Assembly (NCBI GenBank): GCA_050084515.1
Contig: CM114274.1
Coordinates: forward strand, 20,088,001-20,152,000
Direction of reading: 5' to 3'
Length of the DNA: 64,000 bases
DNA from: Blasia pusilla
Lineage: Eukaryota; Marchantiophyta; Marchantiopsida; Blasiales
Part shown: piece after piece, positions 12,224 to 23,779 of the stretch
Layout: each line of letters opens with the position of its first letter
Numbering within the stretch: position 1 is the first letter of the stretch
The notes under the pieces: model-generated
Told to the model about the DNA's origin: nothing
Seen by the model: the letters and a program-made list of their open reading frames with translations, nothing else
Database searches by the model: none
Made by a program: the position numbers and the translations under genes

Positions 12224-12690
12224 ACATCTTTTAGGATAGATCAGTGAGACCTAGTATAGCACCTTCTTGAGTAGTAGAGGACATGCTCAGTAGGTTGAGG
12301 ATGACTTGCTCAGGCCCCGGGAAACCTGAGAGAGCAAGTTTTCCCTTCGTTTCGGCTCATTTGGAGCCATATTTAGGAACTTACTATTTTAGGTAAGTAC
12401 CATTTTGAGTATATGATCGACTTTATATTTTTGTAAGTGGCCCTTGACCTCCTATATCAGGTCAAGAGCCAAGGAGGTGACTTGGGAGCATAGGTTACCA
12501 TGGAGAGAGTTTGGGAGAAGGGAGGGGTATACCTCAAGGAGAGAGAGCTTGAGAGCTCATTCTCTCTTTGTTGAATCTCATGGCATGAGACGGCGGAGCT
12601 ATGTTCTTGCTTGCCTTGTGTGTGTAACCCAAGCCTTTCATTAGGAGAGTGGGGTTGGTTTGACATCGAGAGAGACATGTGAGAGGGCAC
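12224..12690 (+). repeat. Dispersed repeat B, copy 1 (probable LTR fragment)
   Basis: Matches 25577-26010 in the same orientation. Shared stretches include TCTTTTAGGAT, TTCCCTTCGTTT, CATTCTCTCTTTGTTGAATC and CCTTGCCTTGTG. The GAGAGAG-rich, non-coding composition suits the leader or LTR of a retroelement, but no matching partner LTR or PBS was found. Here it replaces the missing copia pol. Confidence 0.6.
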
Positions 12691-14125
12691 ACATATGAGA
12701 ACTATGGTGTTGTGAGAGAGATTGGATCTAATTTTACAAAGAGAGAATGAGTGAGTGAGAGAGCTTCATGGGGGAGCTTGCTAGTCACTCCCTGGTTTTT
12801 CAGGTTGGGGATCATATTCTCCGTTCAGCCGTTCATGGGAGTGCTCATCGGAGCAAGAGCCGCTTCCTTGTGATGTTTCCTTTGCCGATTTTTCGTGTGG
12901 AAGAGTGGCGCGCAGAATCGCTGCACAATTTTTTATAGGGATTGAGTATGGGGGCGGGTTGCCCCATGCCAGCACTCTTGGGAGCACCATGTAGCTTGCT
13001 GATTTGTGTTCTCACATATTTTATATTTTTGTTGGGAGAAATCAACGCGGAAGTGCTACCGAATTTTGTGTAGGAGAAAGAGAAATTGGGTTTTACAACA
13101 ATCCCCGTCATTTTTTACTCGAATGTCCGATTCCAAATATTTTTTTACATTGTTGTAGATCGTGACACGTGCATTGCGCACGTTGTGTAATAAATGGTGT
13201 GCAATTTGGAATTGCGAGCAAAAATTTATGATCAATCTTGCAAAACTGGCATTGCTAGGCGATTTTTAGGGTTAAATTATTCAAACCCTAAACCAGCCGT
13301 CGCCGTCATATTCATTTTCAACGGTCCGCCTTTGACGGTCAACCATCAACGGTCGGCCGTCACCATCAATGGTAAACCGTCCACGGTCCCCCGTCGGCTG
13401 CCGCCGCCGCCTAGCGCTGCTCAGAGCCGCGTTTGTCTGTTGTCCACCCTTTGGTTGCCATTGCCGCCATTACGGAGTGGAGGTCTTCCACGACCACCGT
13501 TGAATCTCTAACTTGTGCCGCCATCACGTACTTTGGTTTTGCCGCCACCATCATCGCAGTTTCGTCATCAACCAGTGATGGCAAGTGACCCCGGGTTATG
13601 GTGTTTGAGTTTTCATTTCATGATGCTATGTTGTGATTGGTAGCCGCTCGATGGCAATCGAGTACCGTGTCGTGACGCTCGTAGCCGCAACGCGCCGCGG
13701 ATTGCTGCGTCGTGCCGCTCGTGGCCGCACCGCACCATCGGTGGCAGATCCGCTCCTTCACTAAGGAGTAGAGCGTATGAATTGCTGATTGAAGAGAGTA
13801 TGCCGCCAAGTGCCGCACCCCATTTTCGAGTGCCGTGCCATTTGTAGTTGTTCTGTGCCGCCATTGCCAGACTGGACCGCTAAACGTGCACCGCTCATCG
13901 AGGAGGTTTGAGCAGCGTCAATACGAGAGGAGTACAACTTGCTGATTGGAGGAGTTGTCTTCACGACCGAGTTGGGGTTGAGATTTGCAGTTGCCGAGGA
14001 GCGACACCGACATTATTCTCAGGTTACCCATTATGGTCTCTTACCCTGCACGCGTGAGGGATTTCCGGATATTTGGAAATTATTTGGGATATTGGGTTTC
14101 GTGCTAATGCTAGGAGCATGGATGA
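12691..14125. other. No gene recognised
   Basis: Mixed composition. A CACGTGCATTGCGCACGT hairpin lies at 13158-13175. 13270-13970 is rich in CCGCC/GCCGTC words and lacks an identifiable protein. It forms the left flank of the chromovirus. Confidence 0.4.
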
Positions 14126-15183
14126 TGTCGCGCCCCTACTATCCTTGAACGTCAATCTTTAGTGTTGCGGAAGCGTACGTTCAGTAGGTCACGAACTCAT
14201 CGCTGATCCGCACCCAAAACACACTCTCGTTAGTCGGTCAGGCCAACCAGCGTTCCAACCCACCGAGTCCTCAACTCGGCGTCTCATCAAGCTCAACCTT
14301 TCTTAGTTCCTAGTTTCCAAAACATGGCAAGTCCTTCAAGACTTGGAACAGACTTCTGGTTAGTCCGAGGATCAAACGGCACTTGCGGCGCCTAGCGATC
14401 CCACTGTTCAACGATCCTCGGTGAGTTCGAACCAAGACCCAAGTAATTGAGTCGTGGGGTGGAATCCAAGAGGGATGTCTAAAATTGCCTTAATGGACTT
14501 GGTGCAGGTTTTCCAACCCAACCCCCAAACTCGCGTTCCGTTCCATGCCCTTGAGCCGGCCCTCGGCGCCCAAAGTGGGGTTTGGGTTCCAAGCACTCTC
14601 GGAGACCTTCCCCTTACTAGTACTTCTGGGGTTCTCCAATAACCCCCCCCTTTGGGAATAGAGGGTCGGGCCCTTCATTGTGGCCCTCAACCCGACTCCA
14701 CTTACGATTGTTTTCGGTTTTATCTCGGCCGTTGCTTATGCGTTTGCAGCGATCTTTGGTGCGTTTGGACCGGCTCTCCATAAGCTTTCCAACACACCCT
14801 TATTTGTTCCAAACGCATCTTGGCGCTAAAAGGTCTCAAACGCTAGTGGCGTTTGAGACACTAGCGTTCAAACGCTAGTGTAATTTCGTCCGGTGATGTG
14901 GGATGAGGTTGATGTGGGATGAGGTCTCAAACGCTAGTGGCGTTCCAAATCCGGGTCTTTCCTTTGTCAACCCACTTCCGAGACTCGATTTCTTTCAAGT
15001 CTCATTCCGCGTTTGGTCCAGGTTTCTCAGTCGCGACTATAGCATCTGAAACGCGACTCCTCACTCGCGTCTCGTCTCTTGTCTCCTCTTTGAGACAACT
15101 CCAACGCGCAAACCACCTTAGCGTGAGCTCGCTCATGTTCCGATGTTCCGCTTGGCACTTGTTTGGTCATGAGGGTCGCGACA
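14126..15183 (-). repeat. Chromovirus 3' LTR
   Basis: 1058 bp, bounded by TGTCGCG and CGCGACA. It differs from the partner LTR by small indels and by a block at 14832-14927 that carries two hairpins and a 34-bp word also found at 24408, in place of the partner's sequence around 21230. Confidence 0.92.
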
Positions 15184-15198
15184 CTCACCCCTCTTTTA
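15184..15198 (-). other. Polypurine tract of the chromovirus
   Basis: On the minus strand the sequence AAAAGAGGGGTGAG directly precedes the TGTCGCGACC start of the 3' LTR. This is the expected position and composition of the plus-strand primer. Confidence 0.75.
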
Positions 15199-15839
15199 GA
15201 AGTTGATGCCCTCATCAACGCAAACCTTTGTTATGTGAAGTCTCTCTTGGGTAGCCTATCCCTTGACATTGAATTGCGTTCTGGTGGCTAGCCCGCAATT
15301 CCTCTTAGTCTCTAGTTGTCGCTTTGCCCCACTTAGAATTATTAGCCTCTCCTCTTTGATAAGCATGGACTAGTTCCAAGGAACTAACCTATCAAATAAG
15401 CTAACTAAGTGTGCAACCTTAGACTCTTCTGACTCATTCCTGTAAACATCACACCTGTTTACCTGGTCCACAAATCGTACTACTATTGGGTCGCTCTCGT
15501 ATTTGACTTAGGCGCGTCACTAAGTTTACTTATGTGGCCACAAGTAAGATCACCCCAAGCTCCAAGATAGAGTTCATCTGCCCCGCCGACGCTAGGGCGA
15601 GCCCGAGTGTAATCCAACACAAGGTCATGTTCTAGGTGCTTATCCACATAGGAGCTCTCACCTCAAATACTCCTTGTCTGTCCTCTTGTCGTACATCCTA
15701 AGCCTATGATGAACGACTCAAAGCCATGCACTACCATAACAAATTGCAATCAACTCTGGCATCGAATCTCCAAATCCATACACTCCTTTATTGCAACACT
15801 AGCATATTCTAGTGACAACGGCCTTCGGCCCAAGATTCC

Positions 15840-16050
15840 AGTGATTACAAGTCCTGTCTCTAGCTTCTCCTCGTACTAACGTATGTGCTTCGCTTGTGTT
15901 TGCTTGAAGTCGCGCAACAAGTCTTGCGCGTGTTCTAAATCGGCCTCCGCAATCCAAGTCGCCTCCTTCACATGGTAGCCCTTCCATTTTACCAAGTATT
16001 CATACTTGTTGGCCCGACGCCTCAAACGTAAGATGGTCTCCACCTCAAAC
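15840..16050 (-). pseudogene. Chromodomain at the integrase C-terminus
   Basis: In the frame of the integrase C-terminus, after one stop (TAG at about 16043), the translation contains FEVETILRLRRRANKYEYLV followed by KWKGYHVKEATWIAEADL. The motif Y-L-V-K-W-K-G-Y...T-W-x...DL is the chromodomain signature. These domains bind modified histone tails and steer integration into heterochromatin. The domain itself is uninterrupted here. Confidence 0.88.
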
Positions 16051-16055
16051 TCCGG

Positions 16056-17385
16056 CTATTCATTTACAATGACCGGATGCAATCTCACCACCTGTCTCCG
16101 CGCGAAACGTCCATCATCTTGAAGATATTTCTTCAACAATGACACATGAAAGGTTGGGTGAATCTTGAACTCGTCCGACAGCCTCAACATATACACATCC
16201 TCAAACGGGTTTGCCACAATCACATACGGTCCAGCATACTTGGCAGACAGCTTTGCAGACAACTCTTTCGGAAGAGTGAGGTTCTTTACACTCAACCACA
16301 CTTGTTCTCCAACTTGGAATCGTACTTGGCGCCGACTCTTGTTAGCATGCTTAACGTACCTAATTTGAGCCTTTGCAAGACTTTGCCTTGTGCGCTCTTC
16401 CCGTTCTCGCATCTCTACCAACAAACCTTTTGCCGTCGCTTGTCGTGTTCGTGCCAATGTAGTACCCTTCAAAAGGGCTAGATCAAGAGGCCCTTCTGGC
16501 TCTCGTCCATTTTCCAGGAGAAACGGAGATTCTCTAGTTGCAGAATGCTTGGTCGAGTTTAGCAAGACTCGCCATGCTCACCACTTGACCCAATCGCGTT
16601 GATCAAAGACGACATAATTCCTTAAATCTTGATTCAAGATAGAGTTTACCTTTTCATCTGTCCATCCGTCGTGGGTGGAAAGCCGTCATCAAACTCAGCT
16701 TGGTCTTAAACCTTCAACAAGTGCTTCGAAAGTTAATGGTAAACTTTGATCCCGATCTGAAACAATGCCTCGGGAAAACCATGAGCACGCCACCAACTAT
16801 CGAGGAATAGTTGCGCTGTCGTATAAGCCGCTTGGAATCCACCGTCGGCACGAATCTCGCCAACTTGCTAAACCGATCAACAATCACAAGTATAGCGTTG
16901 TATCCTCAGATTCGGAAGACTCGTGATGAAATCCATACTCACACTTTGCAAGGGTCCTTCCGGGATCGGCAAGGGATGCAAAGCAAAGCCGTGTTTCTTA
17001 TCATAAGAGACTCTATTCGATTGGCGGTGTCACACAGGTCTTCACATATTGAGCAACATCCTCTTTCATGTTGGGCGGGAAGAACCGCCGATGCAATGGC
17101 TAGCGAGATTTCTCTCCTTTATGTCTGCCAAGGGCCCGTCGTGACACTCCGCTAACACCTTGGTTCGCATCCCGCCTTGCCCTACATAGATCCTACTGTT
17201 TGAACCTTAGTAAACCGTGCCTCAAACTTATGTTGGCCACCTTCTCACCCCGCTTCAACTTCCTCGGTACTCCCGCTTGAGCATCCTTCATATATCCTTC
17301 ACTTAATCCTTCTTTCCAGATCTGTTTCTTTAGGGAACATTGCTCTCAAGACTGTGTCGCCGATGACATGTGTTCCTCCTGCGAC
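16056..17385 (-). pseudogene. Chromovirus integrase (core decayed, C-terminal part open)
   Basis: 16056-16565 is open and has the integrase C-terminal features VGEQVWLSVKNLTL, KLSAKYAGPYVI and IHPTFHVSLLKKY. Upstream, a diverged GYNAILVIVDRFSKLARF segment near 16.9 kb marks the catalytic core, but stops and frameshifts are frequent and the zinc-binding part is barely recognisable. The enzyme would insert the cDNA; this copy cannot. Confidence 0.8.
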
Positions 17386-17976
17386 TTAACGATCCGGAAT
17401 CACATTATCTTTACCTGGCTTGTGAATCAACTCAACATCCATTAGCGCCAAGGTATCATGCCATCGCAGTTGTTTCGGTGTCACTCGATCATGGGTCTCA
17501 AAATACTTGAGTGATATATTATCGGTGAATACTCGAGTCCTGTGGAGCCCTAGATAATGCCGCCACTTCCTCAAGCAAGGTACCACCGCGAACAACTCTT
17601 TCTCGTGAGTAGGCCATCTCCTTTCAGTATCGCTAAGCTTCTTGCTCTCATATGCCATCGGTCTCCCTTCTTGCACCAACATTCCTGCAACCGCGAAATC
17701 ACTAGCATCGGTATGCACTTCGAACGGTTTGTCAAACTCCGGCAGCTTCAACACTGGTTCCTGCGATAGAATCTGCTTCACTCGGTTGAATGCCTCATTA
17801 ACTTCTTGGGTCCAAGTCGTGTTGGAAAAATTTGCTGTCCAATCCGTGAGAGGTCTAACAATTCCCGAAAAGTTTTTCACATAAGTACGATAAAATTGCA
17901 CCGCACCTATGAACCTCCTCATCCCCTTTACAGTGGATGGGGGTTCCCACTCGGAAATCGCCTTCACCTTCTCCAT
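17386..17976 (-). pseudogene. Chromovirus RT thumb and RNase H
   Basis: Open frame with RRFIGAVQFYRTYVKNFSGI (RT connection) and then the RNase H domain: FEVHTDASDFAVAGML (first catalytic Asp), THEKELFAVV (catalytic Glu), VFTDNISLKYF (TD) and LIHKPGKDNVIPDR. The canonical ADALSR end is replaced by IPDR followed by a stop. Overlaps the RT block in another frame, so at least one frameshift separates them. Confidence 0.9.
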
Positions 17977-18830
17977 GTCCGGATCGACGCCATCTCAGAT
18001 CGACCACATGACCCAAGAATTTGATCTTACTCAAACCAAATTCGCTCTTCTCTACATTTGCATATAACTGATTTGCTCTTAGCTTAGACAAGACCGCTCT
18101 CACATGTCGAACGTGCTCCTCAAGTGACTTCGAATAGATAAGTATGTCATCGATATAGATGATAACATACTCATCCATTTCCTTGTGAAAAATGGAGTTC
18201 ATCAATGTGGTGAACGTTGAGGCGCGTTACATAGACCGAAGGCATCACTACAAACTCAAAGGAACCGTGATCTCGCCCCGCACGTAGTCTTCTCCACATC
18301 CGCCTCGGCAATCCGACTGTAATATCGACTTCAAGTCAATCCTACTGAAATATCTGCGCTGCCGACCTATCAAAGAGATCATCTATCCTCGGAAGAGGGT
18401 AATTGTTCGAACCGTCACTTTGTTCAAAGGTACGGTAATCAACACACTGACCTCATCTTTCCATCCTTCTTCTTTATAAAGAGAACAGTGCTCCATAAGG
18501 TGACTTGCTTGTCCTAATGTAACCCTTTTCCAAGAGCTCACTTAATCGCTTTTTCAACTCAAGAAGTTCCTCCCGATTCAACCTATATGGTGCTTTTGAA
18601 GGCGGTTGGGAACCGGTATGATCTCTATCTTATGATCTACCGCTCTATGCGGCGGCAATTCATCGGAAGCTCATTTGTCAAGACATCCTCAAACTCCTTG
18701 ACCACTTCGGAGTGGTTTGGGACTCCCCTCAAAGTGTCCTAATCTCTGCAGATATCGCTTGTAGCCTCCTCCACTTGTCTCATCAAGCACAGAAATCCAT
18801 CCTCCAACTCAGTCATGCTCCTCCTTGTGA
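17855..18830 (-). pseudogene. Chromovirus reverse transcriptase
   Basis: 17855-18205 contains FHKEMDEYVIIYIDDILIYS, with the intact YIDD polymerase active site, and KIKFLGHVV. The fingers region 18210-18600 is shifted and contains multiple stops. The leader TELEDGFLCLMRQ at 18.77-18.81 kb links it to the protease block. Confidence 0.88.
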
Positions 18831-19384
18831 TCGAGTTCACTAACTCCATTTTCACTGGGAATCTCACGGACCAACCGCACCTGTAACCGTTTGCCTTTTA
18901 GCAAGACGCTCAACCTCAAGGGTCGACGTCTTAACTCCACCTCATACGCATCTAGGAATGTATTCCCCAAGACTTCGTCAATGCCATCCATTTCGCACAC
19001 AATGAAATTCTCCTTCAACTCGAATACCCCGCATCCTACTGTCAAACCCAAGACCAAATCAGAAGTCCAATGAGACTTGCCTCCTGCAAATCCTACTCGA
19101 ATGGGCTCATCCGCCTTAGAGGTAGAGAGCCCCAGTTCCTTCACGATTCTCGGGCTTAGGAAGGAGTGCGAAGCACCTGTATACACGAGCAACAACACAT
19201 CGCGCTCAGCAATCTTGGATCTTAGGTACACCAAATTGTGCCTCCTCTTAGTGACTTGAAGGGACGTCTTGAGATTTCCCGCCAACAGATGCTTAGCAGC
19301 AAACGCAATCATACTCCCATTACTAACCTTCGGTTTTGAATACCCTTTTGCAGGTGTCCAGTTGTTTGCCACAGCTTGTAGCAT
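18809..19384 (-). pseudogene. Chromovirus aspartic protease with altered active site
   Basis: The open block carries VLLLVYTGASHSFLSPRIV, the position where chromoviruses have D-T-G-A-S-H-S-F. Here the catalytic aspartate reads as tyrosine. It is followed by ELGLSTSKADEPIRVGFAGG and CEMDGIDEVLGNTFLDAYEV, typical of retropepsins of this group (usually D-I-I-L-G-x-x-W/F-L). A single GAT to TAT change explains the loss. Confidence 0.88.
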
Positions 19385-20381
19385 ACTACCTTGCCCGTTC
19401 CCGACTTTGAGTGTTGTCCTCCTTTCGGTTTCGCATGAAGTTCCACTCGTTTTGCTGCCGGGGTAGACGACTCTCCTGGTTCGTGCTGGCCCCCACTCCA
19501 GCCTCTTTTGAACGCCTCCTTATTTTTTGACTTCTTCGAAAAACCTTTTGGCTCGAAGGGTTTCTGGGTTTGGACCTCATCGTCCCCAATCCGCTCCGCT
19601 AGCCTCAAAAGATCCGCGCAGGTCTCTGGCAACGTCGGCATTCGGTAAAGGGCCTTTTCAGCGCTCGGCTTGAGTCCACTAATGAAGATAGCCTTCTTTG
19701 CGTGCTCATCCATCTTTGGACTAGAAGTCGGGCCAGATCGAACTCCCTCACATACGCGCTTAAGGAACCACTCTGCCGCATCCGCACGCATTCCACCATG
19801 TTGCGCAATCCTTGGTACTCCGGAGTGAACCGATCCCCAATCAACTCCTTGAACTCCTCCCAACTCAGAGGTGACTCGCCGCCGAGATATTCCTCTCGTT
19901 GAGCTGTCCACCAGTGTAGAGCATGATCTTTCAGGAAAGTAACGGCTACCGTCACCTTGTCTTGCTCAGTTGCCCTTTGCACCTCGGAAATACGATTCGA
20001 GCCCGTAAGGAAATCCTTCACTTTCATGAGCGCCCCACTCCGATGAATGGCGTGGGCGGTTTGTCTTTGCGAGCTTTTGGCCGCACCGGGTTCGAGTGGC
20101 CTCTAACTCGCAATCCGCTTGCTTTTTTGGGACATCTGCTCCACCAACACCTTCAACAAGTCCAACGCCTGGCTCGACTCGTCCGTTCCCCTAAGTTTGG
20201 GCCCACTGGCCCGCTGAAGGATTCGCCTCCTAACGCCCTCACGATCGGGCGTTCGGCTCTTCGGAGTCTCCGTCTCCTCTATAGCTTCACGGTCCGGCAT
20301 TGGTTCCTCTCTTGGTTCACGCCGCTTGATTCGGCGCTTCTTGGGTTGTTCTCCTCGATCGCTATTTCCAAGCCAACTCAC
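19300..20381 (-). pseudogene. Chromovirus gag
   Basis: Starts at MSWLGNSDRGEQPKKRRIKR (20381), then basic/acidic linker, then the capsid block VAVTFLKDHALHWWTAQREE and SWEEFKELIGDRFTPEYQGL (the ALxWW...F...F.P motif of Ty3 Gag) and YVREFDLARL. The zinc knuckle near 19.37 kb reads VCYKLWQTTGHLQKGIQNR, with later cysteines of CX2CX4HX4C lost. Frameshifts separate the parts. Confidence 0.85.
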
Positions 20382-20502
20382 TCGAGATCTCCTCCTCGTT
20401 TCTTGCGTCCCTCCTCGAGCGTTTGAGTCTAGCCGCTACCTTTGAGTTTCCCCTAGTGTCCGGTTGATCCCACGACCCCAAGTTCTCGCTCACCAAGGAT
20501 TT

Positions 20503-20514
20503 GCTTTGATACCA
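20503..20514 (-). other. Chromovirus primer-binding site
   Basis: On the minus strand TGGTATCAAAGC, two bases inside the 5' LTR. This is a one-base variant of the initiator tRNA-Met site used by many plant Ty3 elements. Confidence 0.85.
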
Positions 20515-20516
20515 CT

Positions 20517-21515
20517 TGTCGCCCCTACTCTCCTTGAACGTCAATCTTTAGTGTTGCGGAAGCGCACGTTCGATGAGGTCTTAACTCATCATCGATTTGC
20601 ACCCAAACACACACTCGTTAGTCGGGTCTGGGCCAACCAGCGTTCCAACCCACCGAGTCCTCAACTCGGCGTCTCATCAAGCTCAACCTTTCTTAGTTCC
20701 TAGTTTCCAAAACATGGCAAGTCCTTCAAGACTTGGAACAGACTTCCTGGTTAGTCCGAGGATCTGAAACGGCACTTGCGCGCCTAGCGATCCCAACTGT
20801 TCAACGATCCTCGGGTGAGTTCCGAACCAAGACCCAAGTAATTGAGTCGCGGGGTGGAATCCAAGAGGGATGTCTAAAATCGCCTCAATGGACTTGGTGC
20901 AGGTTTTCCAACCCAACCCCCAAACTCGCGTTCCGTTCCATGCCCTTGAGCCACCCCTTGGCGCCCAAAGTGGGGTTTGGGTTCCAAGCACTCTCGGAGA
21001 CCTTCCCCCTTACTAGTACTTCTGGGGTTCTCCAATAACCCCTCCCCTTTGGGAATAGAGGGTCGGGCCCTTCATTGTGGCCCTCAACCCGACTCCACTT
21101 ATAGTTGTTTTCGGGTTTTATCTCGGCCGCTGCTTATGCGTTTGCAGCGATCTTTGGTGCGTTTGGACCGGCTCTCCATAAGCTTTCCAACGCACCCTTA
21201 TTTGTTCCAAACGTATCTTGGCGCTAAAAGTTATGGCCATAAATAGAGTCGGAAACTCTCAAACGCTAGTGGCGTTCCAAATCCGGGTCTTTCCTTTGTC
21301 AACCCACTTCCGAGACTCGATTTCTTTCAAGTCTCATTCCTCGTTTGGTCCAGGTTTCTCAGTCGCGACCATAGCATCTGAAACGCGACTCCTCGCTCGC
21401 GTCTCGTCTCTTGTCTCCTCTTTGAGACAACTCCAACGCGCAAACCACCTTAGCGTGAGCCCGCTAATGTTCCGATGTTCCGCTTGGCACTTGTTTGGTC
21501 ATGAGGGTGGCGACA
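20517..21515 (-). repeat. Chromovirus 5' LTR
   Basis: 999 bp, TGTCGCC...GGCGACA in plus-strand view. Nearly colinear with the left LTR; the two differ by scattered substitutions and indels and by the hairpin block noted in the left copy. Confidence 0.92.
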
Positions 21516-21800
21516 CTTCCACTACTCTCGTCATATCCTAAGTGGATAAAGCAGCTCTTAACTAACTCACCGAAATCACAAACATACTCTCGGGTCATAT
21601 TCACGATGCCTACTTGGCAACCGCCGTATATCCACCAACATGCCACACATGAAAGGAGTCTACAATCATCAGCATCGCTACACCCATCTACCACTAGCAA
21701 CTACCCGATACCCAGCACTCTCAATCACATAAGATAAGTGGGGGAAAAGGGACTCGAATGGATAACCTGATCACGCCCGCCAACCAACTGCACCGTCAAC
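21516..21800 (-). pseudogene. Possible gag scrap of another Ty3 element
   Basis: The minus-strand translation includes VGIVNMTREYVCDFGELVKS followed by CFIHLGYDES, resembling the Ty3 Gag stretch V-x-E-Y-x-x-x-F-x-x-L. No knuckle, protease or RT follows in order. It abuts the 5' LTR of the chromovirus and may be the disrupted target. Weak call. Confidence 0.35.
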
Positions 21801-22199
21801 ACTCACTCCTCCATGTGAAACGACAACCTCCGTAGCACGACACTCTCCTCGAATCTCTCGTCAACAAATGCGGACTACCTGTCGGCATCAGCACTAGTAT
21901 CTCCACTGCTAACACTCCATCATCAACTGTTGGCACGGATCACCATCTCGATACTCGTCGCCAAAGTACTAGCAAGTCGAACTCCATTGCAAACTATCGG
22001 TAGCTAACCAACCCCAACACCACTCGTAATCCATGATTCTCAAGTACCATGTGGAAATCTCTCCTAATACTCCGAGAAAACTCCAACTCCCATCAACCTT
22101 GTAAGTTACGTACCATGGTTTAGCTTGCTCAACCACGTCTCGTCCTACAACCAAGCCGAACGCCCAACCTCGTAAACTTGCAACCACGTTCCCTACCCT

Positions 22200-23640
22200 A
22201 CCTCGACTAGTCTCCGTACGCCCAAGGACCTATCCCGTCCACCCATTAAGCCTTGGCGCGGTTCCCTATGGAGCCCGCCTACTCCTCCTATCTCCCACAT
22301 GGCCCATCCACAGGAAGAACTCCCTATGGAGCCTTAGTACCTCCCCAAATTCCAGGCTCCTACTCCCGCTCCCTTGGCGTACCCCTGTCCTTGAGCCATA
22401 ATGGCTCCGCGCGCTACCTTATGCAGCTCCCCCTCACGTTCTAGCCTGGGCCTTCACGTATTCCATTTGTCTCCGACCGCACTCACCCTGCTCTCCCTCC
22501 TTCGGGATACCTTAGCCCTCCGTCCGCCACCTACGCTTCCATCGAGCCCTCAGGAGTAAGGCCTCCATCAGACCCAACAACCCATCGGAAGTACAAAAGA
22601 GGGGACTCAAAGAGTCAAAACCTAAAGGCTACCTCCAGGCTCCCGCACTTCCTCTTTCCAGTCTCCGGCCGACCCTGCTCTGAATGCCTTCATTGCCGGC
22701 TCGCCGCCCTATGCGGCTAGCCTTGCCTCTCCCTGGGCGTTCTAGAGTCTGATCCCCAACTGTGCACGGCGCCCTATGCGGCATCCCACATTCTTTGGAG
22801 CTTCTTGCTCCTCTTCCCTAAGCCCTTCCAAACTTTCAGTGGAGGCTATTGAGCCCGCATTAACTCCCCATGCTACAACCTGCCTCCCCTCTCTCTATGC
22901 GCACTCGTGCTGCCCTATGCACCACCCCGACCTGTTGGAGCCACAATGGCTCTTTCCCCCATCTTTGGGCGTAACCCCTGCACAGGCCTATAGTCCCGCT
23001 CATCCTAGCTCTATGGCGCGCTACCCCATGCAGTTGGCCTGCAATTCTTCACTCAACCCACTTCCGATCCCACTGTCCCAGCTCCGTGGTTGTCCGACTC
23101 TGACTATTCTCTCCTTCTTCCTCGGCCCTTCCGACTCACTCTGTGGCCTAACGCCCTCATCCCTTCTACGCCTCCTACGACTACATTCGTATAGAGGCCC
23201 TATGTGACTGTGTAACCTTATTTCTCCTCGACCTACAATGTCCGTGACCTAACCTAGCCGACCTCCTCAAGGCGGCTACAATTGCTGACGTAATGTGTTC
23301 TTTTCCGGTCCCCCACGACGCTCACTCGCATGCACTTGCCACCCGCTACATATGGAAGGGAAGGGTCATGGCCAAGGGCCCGACTACATCCGCCCCGTCC
23401 CGCCTTTGTCCCGGCTCCGGCTCGCCGTCATCTATGACCTAACCCTAGCCCTAGGCAGCTACGCCCTAGCTTGGCCGATTTTATTTGATAGTCCTCCGAC
23501 GGCTGCAAGTCAGGTTTCACACTCCTCTTCTTCTTCTCCCGTTACTCTCGTCGATACACTTGCCGCCCCACTGTGCGCTATGCCCAGCCGCTGTCCCCCG
23601 TCAACATGCACTAGACAAATCTGAGAAAAATGCAGAGCGC
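22200..23640. other. C-rich block with recurring CCCTATG words; no gene recognised
   Basis: Strongly biased (C and T on the plus strand). The words CCCTATGGAG, CCCTATGCGG, CCTTATGCAG and CCCCATGCAG recur through the block. The plus strand can be read as Pro/Tyr/Ala-rich pieces (TPYGALVPP, TAPYAASH, LYGALPHAV), as if a proline-rich repeat protein had decayed. No domain is recognisable. Confidence 0.4.
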
Positions 23641-23779
23641 TTCCGCGCACGGCCTTTCGAACAAAAAAACGACAACAAAATGTCAACCAGCGTCTCTAGG
23701 GACTCCCCACCGAGGCAACTCGCTTGCCTACCTGCAAACAACGAATATCCACCAATCCCCAGACATCTTTCTCATATAA

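Larger units (their letters stand above)
14126..21515 (-). mobile_element. Ty3/gypsy chromovirus, structurally complete but inactive
   Basis: Two direct LTRs (14126-15183 and 20517-21515) with TGTCGC...GCGACA ends enclose, on the minus strand, gag, protease, RT, RNase H, integrase and a chromodomain. The primer-binding site abuts the right (5') LTR and the polypurine tract the left (3') LTR. All coding blocks have stops or frameshifts. The flanks (GATGA left, CTTCC right) show no target-site duplication, which suggests inter-element recombination or rearrangement after insertion. The chromodomain after integrase places it among plant chromoviruses. Further LTRs of the family occur at 46205-47206 (solo) and, more diverged, at 56185-57180. 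Confidence 0.93.

Noticed and set aside
14126-15183. An independent terminal-repeat gene region with coding frames
   Set aside because: The frames are shadows within LTR sequence; the same region is repeated at 20517-21515, 46205-47206 and 56185-57180.
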